Assembly (NCBI RefSeq): GCF_900007165.1
Contig: NZ_CYGY02000020.1
Location: forward strand, 272-64,271
DNA from: Paraburkholderia piptadeniae
Lineage (GTDB): Bacteria > Pseudomonadota > Gammaproteobacteria > Burkholderiales > Burkholderiaceae
Reading direction: 5' to 3'
Length of the DNA: 64,000 bases
Shown: piece after piece, positions 9,616 to 16,552 of the stretch
How positions within the stretch are numbered: position 1 is the first letter of the stretch
How the letters are laid out: each line of letters begins with the position of its first letter
Notes under the pieces: generated by a model
The model's database searches: none
What the model was told of the DNA's origin: nothing
What the model saw: only the letters and a program-made list of their open reading frames with translations
Position numbers and translations under genes: made by a program

Positions 9616-10131
9616 CTATTGCGGCGCCGGCAGCCCCTGAATCTTCATTCCGGGCTTGATGCCCTTCGACGTGAACCAGCCCTTGCTCATCTCGAGCGCA
9701 TACACGCCATTGTTTTTCGGGCAATGGTTGTTAGTGGTTTCGGCCTGCATCTCGTCGATGTCGGTGATCGTGCCGTCGGCGCGCATGAATGCGATCGACA
9801 GCGGAATCAACGTGTTCTTCATCCAGAAGCAATGCACGGCGTTCTCGCCGAACACGAAGAGCATGCCTTCGTTCGGCGCGAGTTGCGTACGGTACATGAG
9901 GCCCTGCTCGCGGTCTGCATCGTTCGCGGCAACGGCGGCGTCGATGACGAACATGCCTGCCGAGAGTTTCGCGCGCGGAAAATCGCCCGGCTGTTTAGCG
10001 CCCTGAGGCATCTGCTGTGCAAGGGCGTCCTGAGAGGACAGCGTTGCCAGCGACACAACGGACAATGCGGCGACAGGCAGTGCAACTGCAATTGCGAAGC
10101 GCGCCATCAACGAGCGCAAAGAAAATCGCAC
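9616..10131 (-). CDS. Exported DUF192 family protein
   Basis: This 171-residue protein has an N-terminal signal peptide (hydrophobic stretch IAVALPVAALSVVSLATL, cleavage near ALAQQ) and a DUF192 domain from about residue 50. Conserved family features are visible: DREQGLMYRTQLAPNEGMLF, FWMKNTLIPLSIAF and the C-terminal ALEMSKGWFTSKGIKPG. The biochemical function of DUF192 is not established. The GTG start at 10131 is chosen because AAGGAG stands seven bases upstream; the more upstream ATG lacks such a site and would put charged residues before the signal. It is a single-gene unit with its own terminator. Confidence 0.88.
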   Translation of the reverse strand: MRFSLRSLMARFAIAVALPVAALSVVSLATLSSQDALAQQMPQGAKQPGDFPRAKLSAGMFVIDAAVAANDADREQGLMYRTQLAPNEGMLFVFGENAVHCFWMKNTLIPLSIAFMRADGTITDIDEMQAETTNNHCPKNNGVYALEMSKGWFTSKGIKPGMKIQGLPAPQ

Positions 10132-10275
10132 GACGTGACTCCTTGCTGAATATGAACCGCGAATGTTACGCGAGCGCGTCAAAAACAAAAAGGCAGAGAG
10201 CCTTGCGGCCATCTGCCTTTCAACGCCGTAAGAACGGCAATGAAGCTAATTCTTGACTGCGTTATTGCAACAAGC

Positions 10276-10476
10276 TTATTCCGAAGCTGCCGAAGCTGCT
10301 GCTGCCGGAGCTGCCTTCTTGTGCGACTTCTTGTGCGATGCCTTCTTGTGCGACGACTTGTGAGCCGACGAAGCTGCTGCTGCCGGAGCTGCCGAAGCTG
10401 CTTCCGGTGCCGAAGCTTGTGCGAATGCTGCCGTTGCGAAGAGGCCAGCGACCAGAGCGGCGATCAGTTTGTTCAT
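10276..10476 (-). CDS. Small exported Ala/Lys/His-rich protein
   Basis: The 66-residue product has a clear signal peptide (MNKLIAALVAGLFATAAFAQA), leaving a mature chain of about 45 residues made almost wholly of Ala, Ser, Lys, His, Pro and Glu. A central basic block with SHKK repeats (HKSSHKKASHKKSHKKA) lies between two nearly identical Ala-rich flanks. The composition recalls acid-shock-type periplasmic peptides, but I cannot assign a function. An ATG with GAGGA eight bases upstream supports the start. It is monocistronic, with about 400 bases without a gene upstream. Confidence 0.75.
   Translation of the reverse strand: MNKLIAALVAGLFATAAFAQASAPEAASAAPAAAASSAHKSSHKKASHKKSHKKAAPAAAASAASE
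10291..10393. repeat. 25-bp direct repeat inside the small exported protein gene
   Basis: The 25 bases at 10291-10315 recur exactly at 10369-10393, 78 bases apart and in frame. They encode the two Ala-rich arms (GSSAAAASA-like) that flank the basic SHKK block, suggesting growth of the gene by internal duplication. Confidence 0.8.
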
Positions 10477-10506
10477 TTTGTGAATCCTCGACTTTAGTTA
10501 ATTAAC

Positions 10507-10880
10507 CAAATGACCCGGTTAGGTTGAGTCATGTCGTTAAACGTGCCGTCCACCTTTCGGTTGACATCCGCATCGAAGAAATTTTTCTCAGCGGCTGCTA
10601 GCGTTCGGACACCCCATACAGGTCGTCGAAGCGGCTTGTATCAAGGCTCTTGAGGCTCAATGCCGGACAGCTTCAGCGGCATCTGCGTCGAATAACGCGT
10701 GAAGTTGCGGCACGGTTGACGAAAATCTTCTGGAATTTTTTTGAGTACGCCGCGCGGACTTTCGAGTGCTTTCTTGAGGCTTTATCGCACGCTTTTCAAA
10801 TAGCGAAAAGAACAGAAAATGTTTGCCGATACAACGGCTTAGTGCTCTGCCGACAAGGCTTTTGCGAGGTACGGCGATTG
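10507..10880. other. Gene-free stretch upstream of the small exported protein
   Basis: No credible frame is present. The stretch is AT-richer than its surroundings. Just at its edge (10497-10506) is the 10-bp palindrome GTTAATTAAC, only about 20 bases upstream of the minus-strand start, where a -10 region or an operator would be expected. I see no convincing -35 element. Confidence 0.5.
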
Positions 10881-11450
10881 CTACGCGAGGCCATCCCATG
10901 GTGCGCGCGATGGCAACTCGATGCTCTCGCCGGGCTGCAATCCGAGCGAAAAGATATCGAGCGCGCCGACACCGACGCGCACGAGACGCAGCGTCGGAAA
11001 ACCGACGGCTGCCGTCATGCGGCGCACCTGACGGTTCTTGCCTTCGGTGATCGACAGTTCGATCCACGTCGTGGGAATCGCTGCGCGATAGCGGATAGGC
11101 GGCGTGCGGGCCCATAGCGCATCGTCGGGCTCGACGAAATCCACGCGGCAGGGGCGCGTCACATAGTCGCCGAGATCGACGCCGCGCGCGAGCGCCTTCA
11201 GATCGCTCGCACCGGGCGCGCCTTCGACTTGCGCCCAATAGCGCTTCACCAGCTTGTGGCGCGGCTCGGCGATGCGAGCTTGCAATGCGCCATCGTCGGT
11301 GAGCAGCAGCAGGCCTTCGCTGTCGGAGTCGAGCCGGCCGGCGGGATAGACGCCGGGCACCTTCACCCAATCGGAAAGCGACGCGCGCGTTTCGTGCGGC
11401 GAGAACTGGCAGATCGTGCCGAAGGGCTTGTTGAGAGCGAGCAAAGTCAT
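10881..11450 (-). CDS. rluE: 23S rRNA pseudouridine synthase, RluE-like
   Basis: This 189-residue enzyme isomerises a uridine in 23S rRNA (position 2457 in E. coli RluE). It lacks an S4 domain, as RluE does, and starts directly with the catalytic fold (LLALNKPFGTICQF). The catalytic aspartate lies in GRLDSDSEGLLLL, and the second family motif ITEGKNRQVRRM is intact. The start ATG at 11450 fits the family; a longer frame adds only Arg-rich residues. It is divergent from icd, the same neighbour arrangement known in E. coli, which supports the RluE rather than RluB/RsuA assignment. Confidence 0.88.
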   Translation of the reverse strand: MTLLALNKPFGTICQFSPHETRASLSDWVKVPGVYPAGRLDSDSEGLLLLTDDGALQARIAEPRHKLVKRYWAQVEGAPGASDLKALARGVDLGDYVTRPCRVDFVEPDDALWARTPPIRYRAAIPTTWIELSITEGKNRQVRRMTAAVGFPTLRLVRVGVGALDIFSLGLQPGESIELPSRAPWDGLA

Positions 11451-11538
11451 GCGTGAGCGAAGCACTGTGCGGACGCGGCGTCCGTGCGGCCGCAGCAATG
11501 CGATCGCCGTGCGCCGACGGCCAGTACGGGGAGATCCG

Positions 11539-11568
11539 GTGGCAAATGGCGAGATCTTAATGCATAAT
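11539..11568 (+). promoter_or_regulatory. Candidate sigma70 promoter of icd
   Basis: GTGGCA (4 of 6 matches to -35) and CATAAT (5 of 6 matches to -10) are separated by 18 bases. Transcription would start near 11575, giving a leader of about 270 bases. This is a reading by eye only. Confidence 0.4.
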
Positions 11569-11586
11569 ACGGAACGTTATGTCTTG

Positions 11587-11602
11587 TGTCTTATATAAGA
11601 CA
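11587..11602. promoter_or_regulatory. Palindromic operator candidate upstream of icd
   Basis: TGTCTTATATAAGACA is a perfect 16-bp palindrome in an otherwise GC-rich region. An extra half-site (TGTCTT) stands directly upstream as a tandem copy. It lies 12-27 bases past the predicted start point, a position suited to repression. The size and AT-rich core suit a dimeric winged-helix (GntR-type) regulator, but no regulator gene lies nearby. Confidence 0.6.
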
Positions 11603-11846
11603 TAGGACGCTTGATTCTTCTCGCGCCAGCGAGGCCGCAGCGACGCGCGTCGGTGCTCGACCCGAGGGCGGCGTCACGCCGACGTGGGCTAGAATACCCG
11701 CCTGCCTGTCTGCTGCATGGGCCCTGGCTCGCAGTATCGGGCATCGGCATTCGCAGCGGCATCTTGCCTCATCGCGCGCAAGAGGAGCGCCCCGGTTTCG
11801 CAGTTCCAACCTGTTCTCACAGACCAGCCATCACTGGAGTCCGATC

Positions 11847-13103
11847 ATGGCGTATCAGCACATCAAGGTTCCGACTGACGGTGACAAGATCACAGTCAAC
11901 GCGGATTTCTCGCTCAACGTTTCCGACCAGCCGATCATTCCTTACATCGAAGGCGACGGCACGGGCTTCGACATCACGCCCGTGATGATCAAGGTCGTCG
12001 ATGCGGCCGTTGAAAAGGCCTACGGCGGCAAGCGAAAGATCCACTGGATGGAGATCTACGCGGGCGAGAAGGCGACCAAGGTCTACGGTCCCGATGTGTG
12101 GCTTCCCGACGAAACGCTGGAGGTGCTGAAGGAATACGTCGTGTCGATCAAGGGGCCGCTGACGACGCCCGTCGGCGGCGGCATCCGTTCGCTGAACGTC
12201 GCGCTGCGCCAGGAACTCGACCTGTACGTGTGCCTGCGTCCCGTACAGTACTTCAAGGGCGTGCCGTCGCCGCTGCGCGAGCCGGAGAAGGTCAACATGG
12301 TGATCTTCCGCGAGAACTCGGAAGACATCTACGCGGGCATCGAATGGCCGGCCGAATCGCCCGAGGCGAAGAAGGTCATCAAGTTCCTGCGCGAAGAAAT
12401 GGGTGTGAAGAAGATCCGCTTCCCGGATACGTCGGGCATCGGCGTGAAGCCGGTGTCGCGCGAAGGCACGGAACGGCTGGTGCGCAAGGCGATCCAGTAC
12501 GCGATCGACAACGATCGCCGCACGGTCACGCTGGTCCACAAGGGCAACATCATGAAGTACACGGAAGGCGCATTCCGTGACTACGGCTACGCGCTCGCGC
12601 AGAAGGAATTCGGCGCGGAGCTGATCGAAGGCGGCCCGTGGATGAAGGTGAAGAATCCGAAGACGGGCAACGACATCGTCGTGAAGGACGTGATCGCCGA
12701 TGCGTTCCTGCAGCAGATCCTGCTGCGTCCCGCCGAATACGATGTGATCGCCACGCTGAACCTGAACGGCGACTACATCTCCGATGCGCTGGCAGCGCAG
12801 GTCGGCGGCATCGGCATCGCGCCGGGCGCGAACATGTCCGATTCCGTCGCGATGTTCGAAGCGACGCACGGCACGGCGCCGAAGTACGCGGGCAAGGACT
12901 ATGTGAATCCGGGCTCGGAAATCCTGTCGGCGGAAATGATGCTGCGCCACCTGGGCTGGACGGAAGCGGCCGACGTCATCATCTCGTCGATGGAAAAGTC
13001 CATTTTGTCGAAGCGCGTCACGTATGACTTCGCCCGTCTGATGGAAGGCGCGACGCAAGTTTCCTGCTCGGGTTTCGGGCAGGTGATGATCGAGCATATG
13101 TGA
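11847..13103 (+). CDS. icd: NADP-dependent isocitrate dehydrogenase
   Basis: This 418-residue TCA-cycle enzyme oxidises isocitrate to 2-oxoglutarate and CO2, making NADPH. The substrate loop [20 protein letters not shown] contains the serine (about residue 115) that isocitrate dehydrogenase kinase phosphorylates in enteric bacteria. Further family blocks are [31 protein letters not shown] and [19 protein letters not shown]. Start MAYQHIKVP has a GGAG site upstream; the frame stays open for another 87 codons upstream, but those residues are not Icd-like. The gene is monocistronic with a terminator at 13136. Confidence 0.97.
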   Translation: MAYQHIKVPTDGDKITVNADFSLNVSDQPIIPYIEGDGTGFDITPVMIKVVDAAVEKAYGGKRKIHWMEIYAGEKATKVYGPDVWLPDETLEVLKEYVVSIKGPLTTPVGGGIRSLNVALRQELDLYVCLRPVQYFKGVPSPLREPEKVNMVIFRENSEDIYAGIEWPAESPEAKKVIKFLREEMGVKKIRFPDTSGIGVKPVSREGTERLVRKAIQYAIDNDRRTVTLVHKGNIMKYTEGAFRDYGYALAQKEFGAELIEGGPWMKVKNPKTGNDIVVKDVIADAFLQQILLRPAEYDVIATLNLNGDYISDALAAQVGGIGIAPGANMSDSVAMFEATHGTAPKYAGKDYVNPGSEILSAEMMLRHLGWTEAADVIISSMEKSILSKRVTYDFARLMEGATQVSCSGFGQVMIEHM

Positions 13104-13135
13104 TCGCGTCCTGACGTTTCGGTATCCTGCACGGA

Positions 13136-13167
13136 CCCCGGCAAGCTCATGCTTGTCGGGGTTTTTC
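13136..13167 (+). terminator. Terminator of icd
   Basis: Stem ACCCCGGCAAGC / GCTTGTCGGGGT (one G-T pair) with loop TCAT, followed by TTTTT. Confidence 0.9.
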
Positions 13168-13268
13168 GTTTGGGCTTGCGTCATCAACGCATCGACCGCA
13201 CTGCGTTATGATCCCGTGATCCGCTTTGTCATCGGACATCGCATTCCCGTACCCGTCGATAGATACGC

Positions 13269-13625
13269 ATGACTCTGCTTTCGCGCATCCTCATCGTGTT
13301 GACGCTCGCCTTGCTCGGCATGCAGGGCGCGTCGGCGTGCGAGCATGAGCATGTGTCGACGTCGACTCGTGCGATGCGCTCGCACGAGTCGATGCGCGTC
13401 GTTGCAACGCATTGCGATGCTTCGATGGACACGCGCGATGCCGGCTCGCCTTGCCGCCACGCGCACTCGCTCTGCTGCATGTCGATGTGCGGCGTGCACT
13501 GCGCGATGCTGTCGACTGCGGGTGTTCCCGCGCGCATGTCGTCGGCCGACGTGCCGGTTCCTCGCAGTGACCCGGCGCGCACCAGTGTCACGCGTGCGCC
13601 GCCCGTGCGGCCGCCGATCGTGTGA
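13269..13625 (+). CDS. Small secreted Cys/His/Met-rich protein, CopL-like
   Basis: This 118-residue protein has a signal peptide (MTLLSRILIVLTLALLGMQGASA) and a mature part with many likely metal ligands: CEHEHVS, HCDASM, CRHAHSLCCMSMCGVHC. It precedes the multicopper oxidase gene on the same strand with a 140-base gap. The position and composition match CopL-type proteins, which precede copA in copper-resistance loci of other proteobacteria. Copper binding or a role in copper-responsive expression is inference from composition and neighbourhood. No strong Shine-Dalgarno is visible before the ATG. Confidence 0.65.
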   Translation: MTLLSRILIVLTLALLGMQGASACEHEHVSTSTRAMRSHESMRVVATHCDASMDTRDAGSPCRHAHSLCCMSMCGVHCAMLSTAGVPARMSSADVPVPRSDPARTSVTRAPPVRPPIV

Positions 13626-13765
13626 CCGTTTCGTGTCGTCGCGCTTTTTAGGGGCGCTCAAAACGTAGTTCGATGCGTGAGCGCGCGCGCTCGCAAGTCG
13701 TCACACGATCCATGCGCGCAGCGAGCAAATCTGATTGCCGCGCCGCATCAGCAAGGAAACGATCC

Positions 13766-15385
13766 ATGATTCGCAGGGAATTTCTCGTCCGCACGTTGAG
13801 CGCCGCCGTTGCTTCACTCTTCGCGCGCGATGTCTTCGCACAGCACTCGATGCACGGCATGTCCGGCATGGACGATATGAAAGACATGCCCGGCATGTCG
13901 CCGGATCATGCGGCGCACTCGCACGCCGCTCCGTCCGCTGGGAAGCTCGCTCCCGAAACGGCGCTGCCCGCGGGCGCGCCACTTGCCGCATTCCGCAAGC
14001 TCGCGAACGAGAGCAGCAAGCCGGGCGTCTTTCGCGCGACGCTCGTCGCGCAGCCCGTGCGCCGCCAGTTGATGCCGGGCCATTCCACCGCGCTGTGGCT
14101 CTACGGCGATGCCGCGCAAGGCTCGATCGTCGGTCCGCTGATCGACGTGCGCGAAGGCGACACCGTCGAAATCCGTTTCGTCAACCAATTGCCGCAGCCG
14201 TCGACGATCCACTGGCACGGGCTGCCCGTGCCGCCCGACCAGGACGGCAATCCGACGAACCCCGTCGCGCCGGGCGCCACGCACGTCTATCGCTTCACGC
14301 TGCCACGCGGCAGCGCGGGCACGTACTGGTATCACCCGCATCCGCACATGTTGACGGCGGAGCAGGTGTTTCGCGGGCTGGCTGGGCCGATCATCGTGCG
14401 CGCGGCCGACGATCCGCTCGCCGCCTATCCGGAACGGCATCTGTTCTTCTCGGACCTGAAGCTCGCGAGCGACGCGTCCATCGCGCCGAACGACATGATG
14501 GACTGGATGAACGGCCGCGAAGGCCAGTTCGTCCTGGTGAACGGCGCGCGCCGTCCGCGTCTCACCGTTGCGCAAGACGAGCGCTGGCGTTTGTGGAACG
14601 GGTGCAGTGCCCGCTATCTGAGATTGTCGCTCGGCAACGAACAGATTTTCACGCAGGTCGGCACGGACGGCGGTTTGCTCGACAAGCCGCGCGACGGTCT
14701 GACGGAGCTGCTGCTCGCGCCCGGCGAGCGCGCGGAGATTGTCGTGCGCGCAGGTGCGCAGCCGTCGACGGCGGTTCTCACCGCTGCAGTCTATGACCGC
14801 CGCAAGATGACGATGACGGAAGGCCGCAGCCTGCCCGCTGATCCGGCGAAAGTGCTCGCCGATGTCCGCTTCGAGCCGGGCCCGACGGCGGCGCGCGCCG
14901 TGCCGCCGACGCTGCGTCCCATTGCGCCGCTGTTGTCGTCGGGTGGCACGGCAGCCGACAAGGTGCCGCGCAAATCCGTCGTCTTCGACGAAGCGATGGA
15001 CATGAAGGCGATGCACCGTCGGGGCGCGATGATGTCCGCGCTGCCGCCCGGCATGAAGTTCATGATCAACGGCGCGACTTTCGATCCATCGCGCATCGCG
15101 CTAACCAGCCGGGCGGGCGAAGTCGAAATCTGGTCGATCGAAAACCGCACTGACATGGATCATCCGTTTCATCTGCACGGCACGCAGTTCCAGGTGATCG
15201 AGCGCGAGCAGGGAAGTGCGAAAACGCCCGAGCCGTATCTCGCATGGCGGGATACCGTCAACGTGCAGCGGGGAGAGACGGTGCGCATCGCGACGGTCCA
15301 GCGCGACGCGGGCGAGCGGATGTTCCACTGCCACATTCTGGAACACGAGGATCTCGGCATGATGGCGACCCTCAAGGTCGTCTGA
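13766..15385 (+). CDS. Tat-exported multicopper oxidase
   Basis: The 539-residue periplasmic enzyme has three cupredoxin domains. A twin-arginine signal (MIRREFLVRTLSAAVASLFA, cleavage near VFAQ) is followed by a Met/His-rich segment (HSMHGMSGMDDMKDMPGM), a common copper-loading element. All four copper motifs are present: HWHG (about 149), YWYHPHPH (about 187), HPFHLHG (about 467) and HCHILEHEDLGMM (about 522), so the type 1 site has a Met axial ligand. These features fit a cuprous or metallo-oxidase of the CopA/CueO kind. The start at 13766 has AAGGAA upstream. Copper homeostasis is the likely role, supported by the CopL-like gene before it. Confidence 0.92.
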   Translation: MIRREFLVRTLSAAVASLFARDVFAQHSMHGMSGMDDMKDMPGMSPDHAAHSHAAPSAGKLAPETALPAGAPLAAFRKLANESSKPGVFRATLVAQPVRRQLMPGHSTALWLYGDAAQGSIVGPLIDVREGDTVEIRFVNQLPQPSTIHWHGLPVPPDQDGNPTNPVAPGATHVYRFTLPRGSAGTYWYHPHPHMLTAEQVFRGLAGPIIVRAADDPLAAYPERHLFFSDLKLASDASIAPNDMMDWMNGREGQFVLVNGARRPRLTVAQDERWRLWNGCSARYLRLSLGNEQIFTQVGTDGGLLDKPRDGLTELLLAPGERAEIVVRAGAQPSTAVLTAAVYDRRKMTMTEGRSLPADPAKVLADVRFEPGPTAARAVPPTLRPIAPLLSSGGTAADKVPRKSVVFDEAMDMKAMHRRGAMMSALPPGMKFMINGATFDPSRIALTSRAGEVEIWSIENRTDMDHPFHLHGTQFQVIEREQGSAKTPEPYLAWRDTVNVQRGETVRIATVQRDAGERMFHCHILEHEDLGMMATLKVV

Positions 15386-15432
15386 TTGCGGCCGTAGATA
15401 CCGATAGCGGCGCGACGTGCGCCAGAAACGAA

Positions 15433-15457
15433 AAAACCCGGCGTGACGCCGGGTTTT
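15433..15457. terminator. Bidirectional terminator between oxidase and cold-shock genes
   Basis: The stem AAAACCCGGCG / CGCCGGGTTTT with loop TGA lies between convergent genes and has A/T runs on both sides, so it can serve both strands. Confidence 0.9.
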
Positions 15458-15479
15458 CAAGGGTGCCGTATCGAACGTA

Positions 15480-15686
15480 TCAGGCTGCGGCCTGAATGTT
15501 CGATGCCTGCTTGCCCTTCGGGCCTTGAACGACCTCGAAGCTGACCTTCTGGCCTTCCTTGAGGGTCTTGAAACCGTTCATCTGGATAGCCGAAAAGTGT
15601 GCAAACAGATCTTCTCCGCCTTCGTCGGGCGTAATGAATCCGAAACCCTTCGCGTCGTTGAACCACTTGACCGTACCAGTTGCCAT
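15480..15686 (-). CDS. Cold-shock protein, CspA family
   Basis: This 68-residue protein is a single cold-shock domain that binds single-stranded RNA and DNA and melts RNA structure. The RNA-binding motifs [12 protein letters not shown] (RNP1) and DLFAHFSAI (RNP2) are intact, and length is that of the family. It is monocistronic, with a candidate promoter about 140 bases upstream of the start and therefore a long leader. The sequence alone does not show whether it is cold-induced or growth-phase controlled. Confidence 0.95.
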   Translation of the reverse strand: MATGTVKWFNDAKGFGFITPDEGGEDLFAHFSAIQMNGFKTLKEGQKVSFEVVQGPKGKQASNIQAAA

Positions 15687-15824
15687 ACCAACTTCCCCTG
15701 TAACTCAAAAGCTGCCACGAGCCCTCGAAAAGCTCAACGACCGCGGGATGCAGTCGCCCCTCCTCACAAGCTCACCAACGGCATTTTTTCGTATAGACCA
15801 CTTATTGAAAAAAGTGCCAGCTTG

Positions 15825-15853
15825 ATTGTTGAGTCTCTTTATTCGAGTGTCAA
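15825..15853 (-). promoter_or_regulatory. Candidate promoter of the cold-shock gene
   Basis: On the minus strand a perfect TTGACA (15848-15853) is followed after 17 bases by AACAAT (15825-15830). Transcription would begin near 15818, giving a 5' leader of about 130 bases. That leader would open with a stem formed by GCACTTTTTTC and GAAAAAATGC (15781-15817). Confidence 0.55.
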
Positions 15854-15859
15854 GAAAAT

Positions 15860-16175
15860 TTTGAGACGCTCAATTCTCCGTTGTAAAGAACCAATTTCCA
15901 GGGTTTTTACCGCTTTGCATGTGTGCTGTCGCGCAAGCGTCGCATCTTGAAAAGTCGCATAATCAACGCACATGCTGTTCTGCGGGGAAGAGGCCGGCGT
16001 TGAACGGACGCGCCGTCAGCCCGCTGGCCCGGGTTGTGCGATACTCAATCCGACCGAAGTCATTACGCTGCAACACAGATGTACATCGAATATTTCGGAG
16101 GGCCGCGACCGCAATCGGCCCGGCGCAAAGCGCACCCACGAGAGGCCGCTCCAACGGGCCGGAGGGAACTGATGT
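15860..16175. other. Gene-free stretch between cold-shock and clpS genes
   Basis: Several short frames exist in both directions, none with a ribosome site or recognisable product. The stretch ends at a terminator-like hairpin (16176-16196) that belongs to no annotated gene. Confidence 0.5.
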
Positions 16176-16196
16176 CCGACCAGCTGGTCGGGTTTT
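16176..16196 (+). terminator. Orphan terminator-like hairpin upstream of clpS
   Basis: CCGACCAGCTGGTCGG is a perfect 16-bp palindrome followed on the plus strand by GTTTTG. No gene ends upstream on this strand, so it either ends an unannotated RNA or is an operator for clpS. Confidence 0.45.
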
Positions 16197-16237
16197 GACA
16201 GGATTGCGGGCCTGTCCGAGTTGTTTAGAATGGGTGT

Positions 16238-16552
16238 ATGGCGATTATCCCGGACAAGCAGGACAACACCGTACTGGAGCGGCAGGAACAAAAGCTGAAA
16301 CCGCCTGCCATGTTCAAGGTGGTGCTGTTGAATGACGATTTCACGCCGATGGAATTCGTCGTGATGATCGTGCAGGAATATTTCAATAAGGATCGTGAGA
16401 CCGCGACACAAATCATGTTGAAGGTCCATCGCGAGGGCAGGGGAGTTTGTGGGGTCTACACGCGGGACATCGCGTCGACCAAAGTCGAGCAAGTCGTTAC
16501 CCACGCACGGCAGGCCGGGCATCCGCTGCAGTGTGTGATGGAGGAAGCATGA
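16238..16552 (+). CDS. clpS: ATP-dependent Clp protease adaptor ClpS
   Basis: ClpS (104 residues) docks on the ClpA N-domain and hands over N-degron substrates. The N-terminal tail is flexible ([10 protein letters not shown]) and the core shows the conserved [16 protein letters not shown] segment, whose Asn-Asp pair and Met line the N-degron pocket, then [16 protein letters not shown]. The stop overlaps the clpA start (ATGA). A TAGAAT hexamer ends only six bases before the ATG and no Shine-Dalgarno is visible, so the mRNA may be nearly leaderless. Confidence 0.96.
   Translation: MAIIPDKQDNTVLERQEQKLKPPAMFKVVLLNDDFTPMEFVVMIVQEYFNKDRETATQIMLKVHREGRGVCGVYTRDIASTKVEQVVTHARQAGHPLQCVMEEA

Noticed and set aside
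11690..11695. TAGAAT as a second icd -10 element
   Set aside because: No acceptable -35 element at 16-18 bases; kept out of the feature list.
11586..11846. An 87-residue in-frame extension of isocitrate dehydrogenase beginning inside the palindrome
   Set aside because: No ribosome site, no family similarity, and the ATG at 11847 has a Shine-Dalgarno and gives the normal length.
13673..13765. An earlier start for the multicopper oxidase
   Set aside because: It would place 31 basic residues before the Tat signal; AAGGAA marks the ATG at 13766.
16195..16231. TTGACA and TAGAAT as one clpS promoter
   Set aside because: The spacing is 25 bases, far from the usual 16-18.
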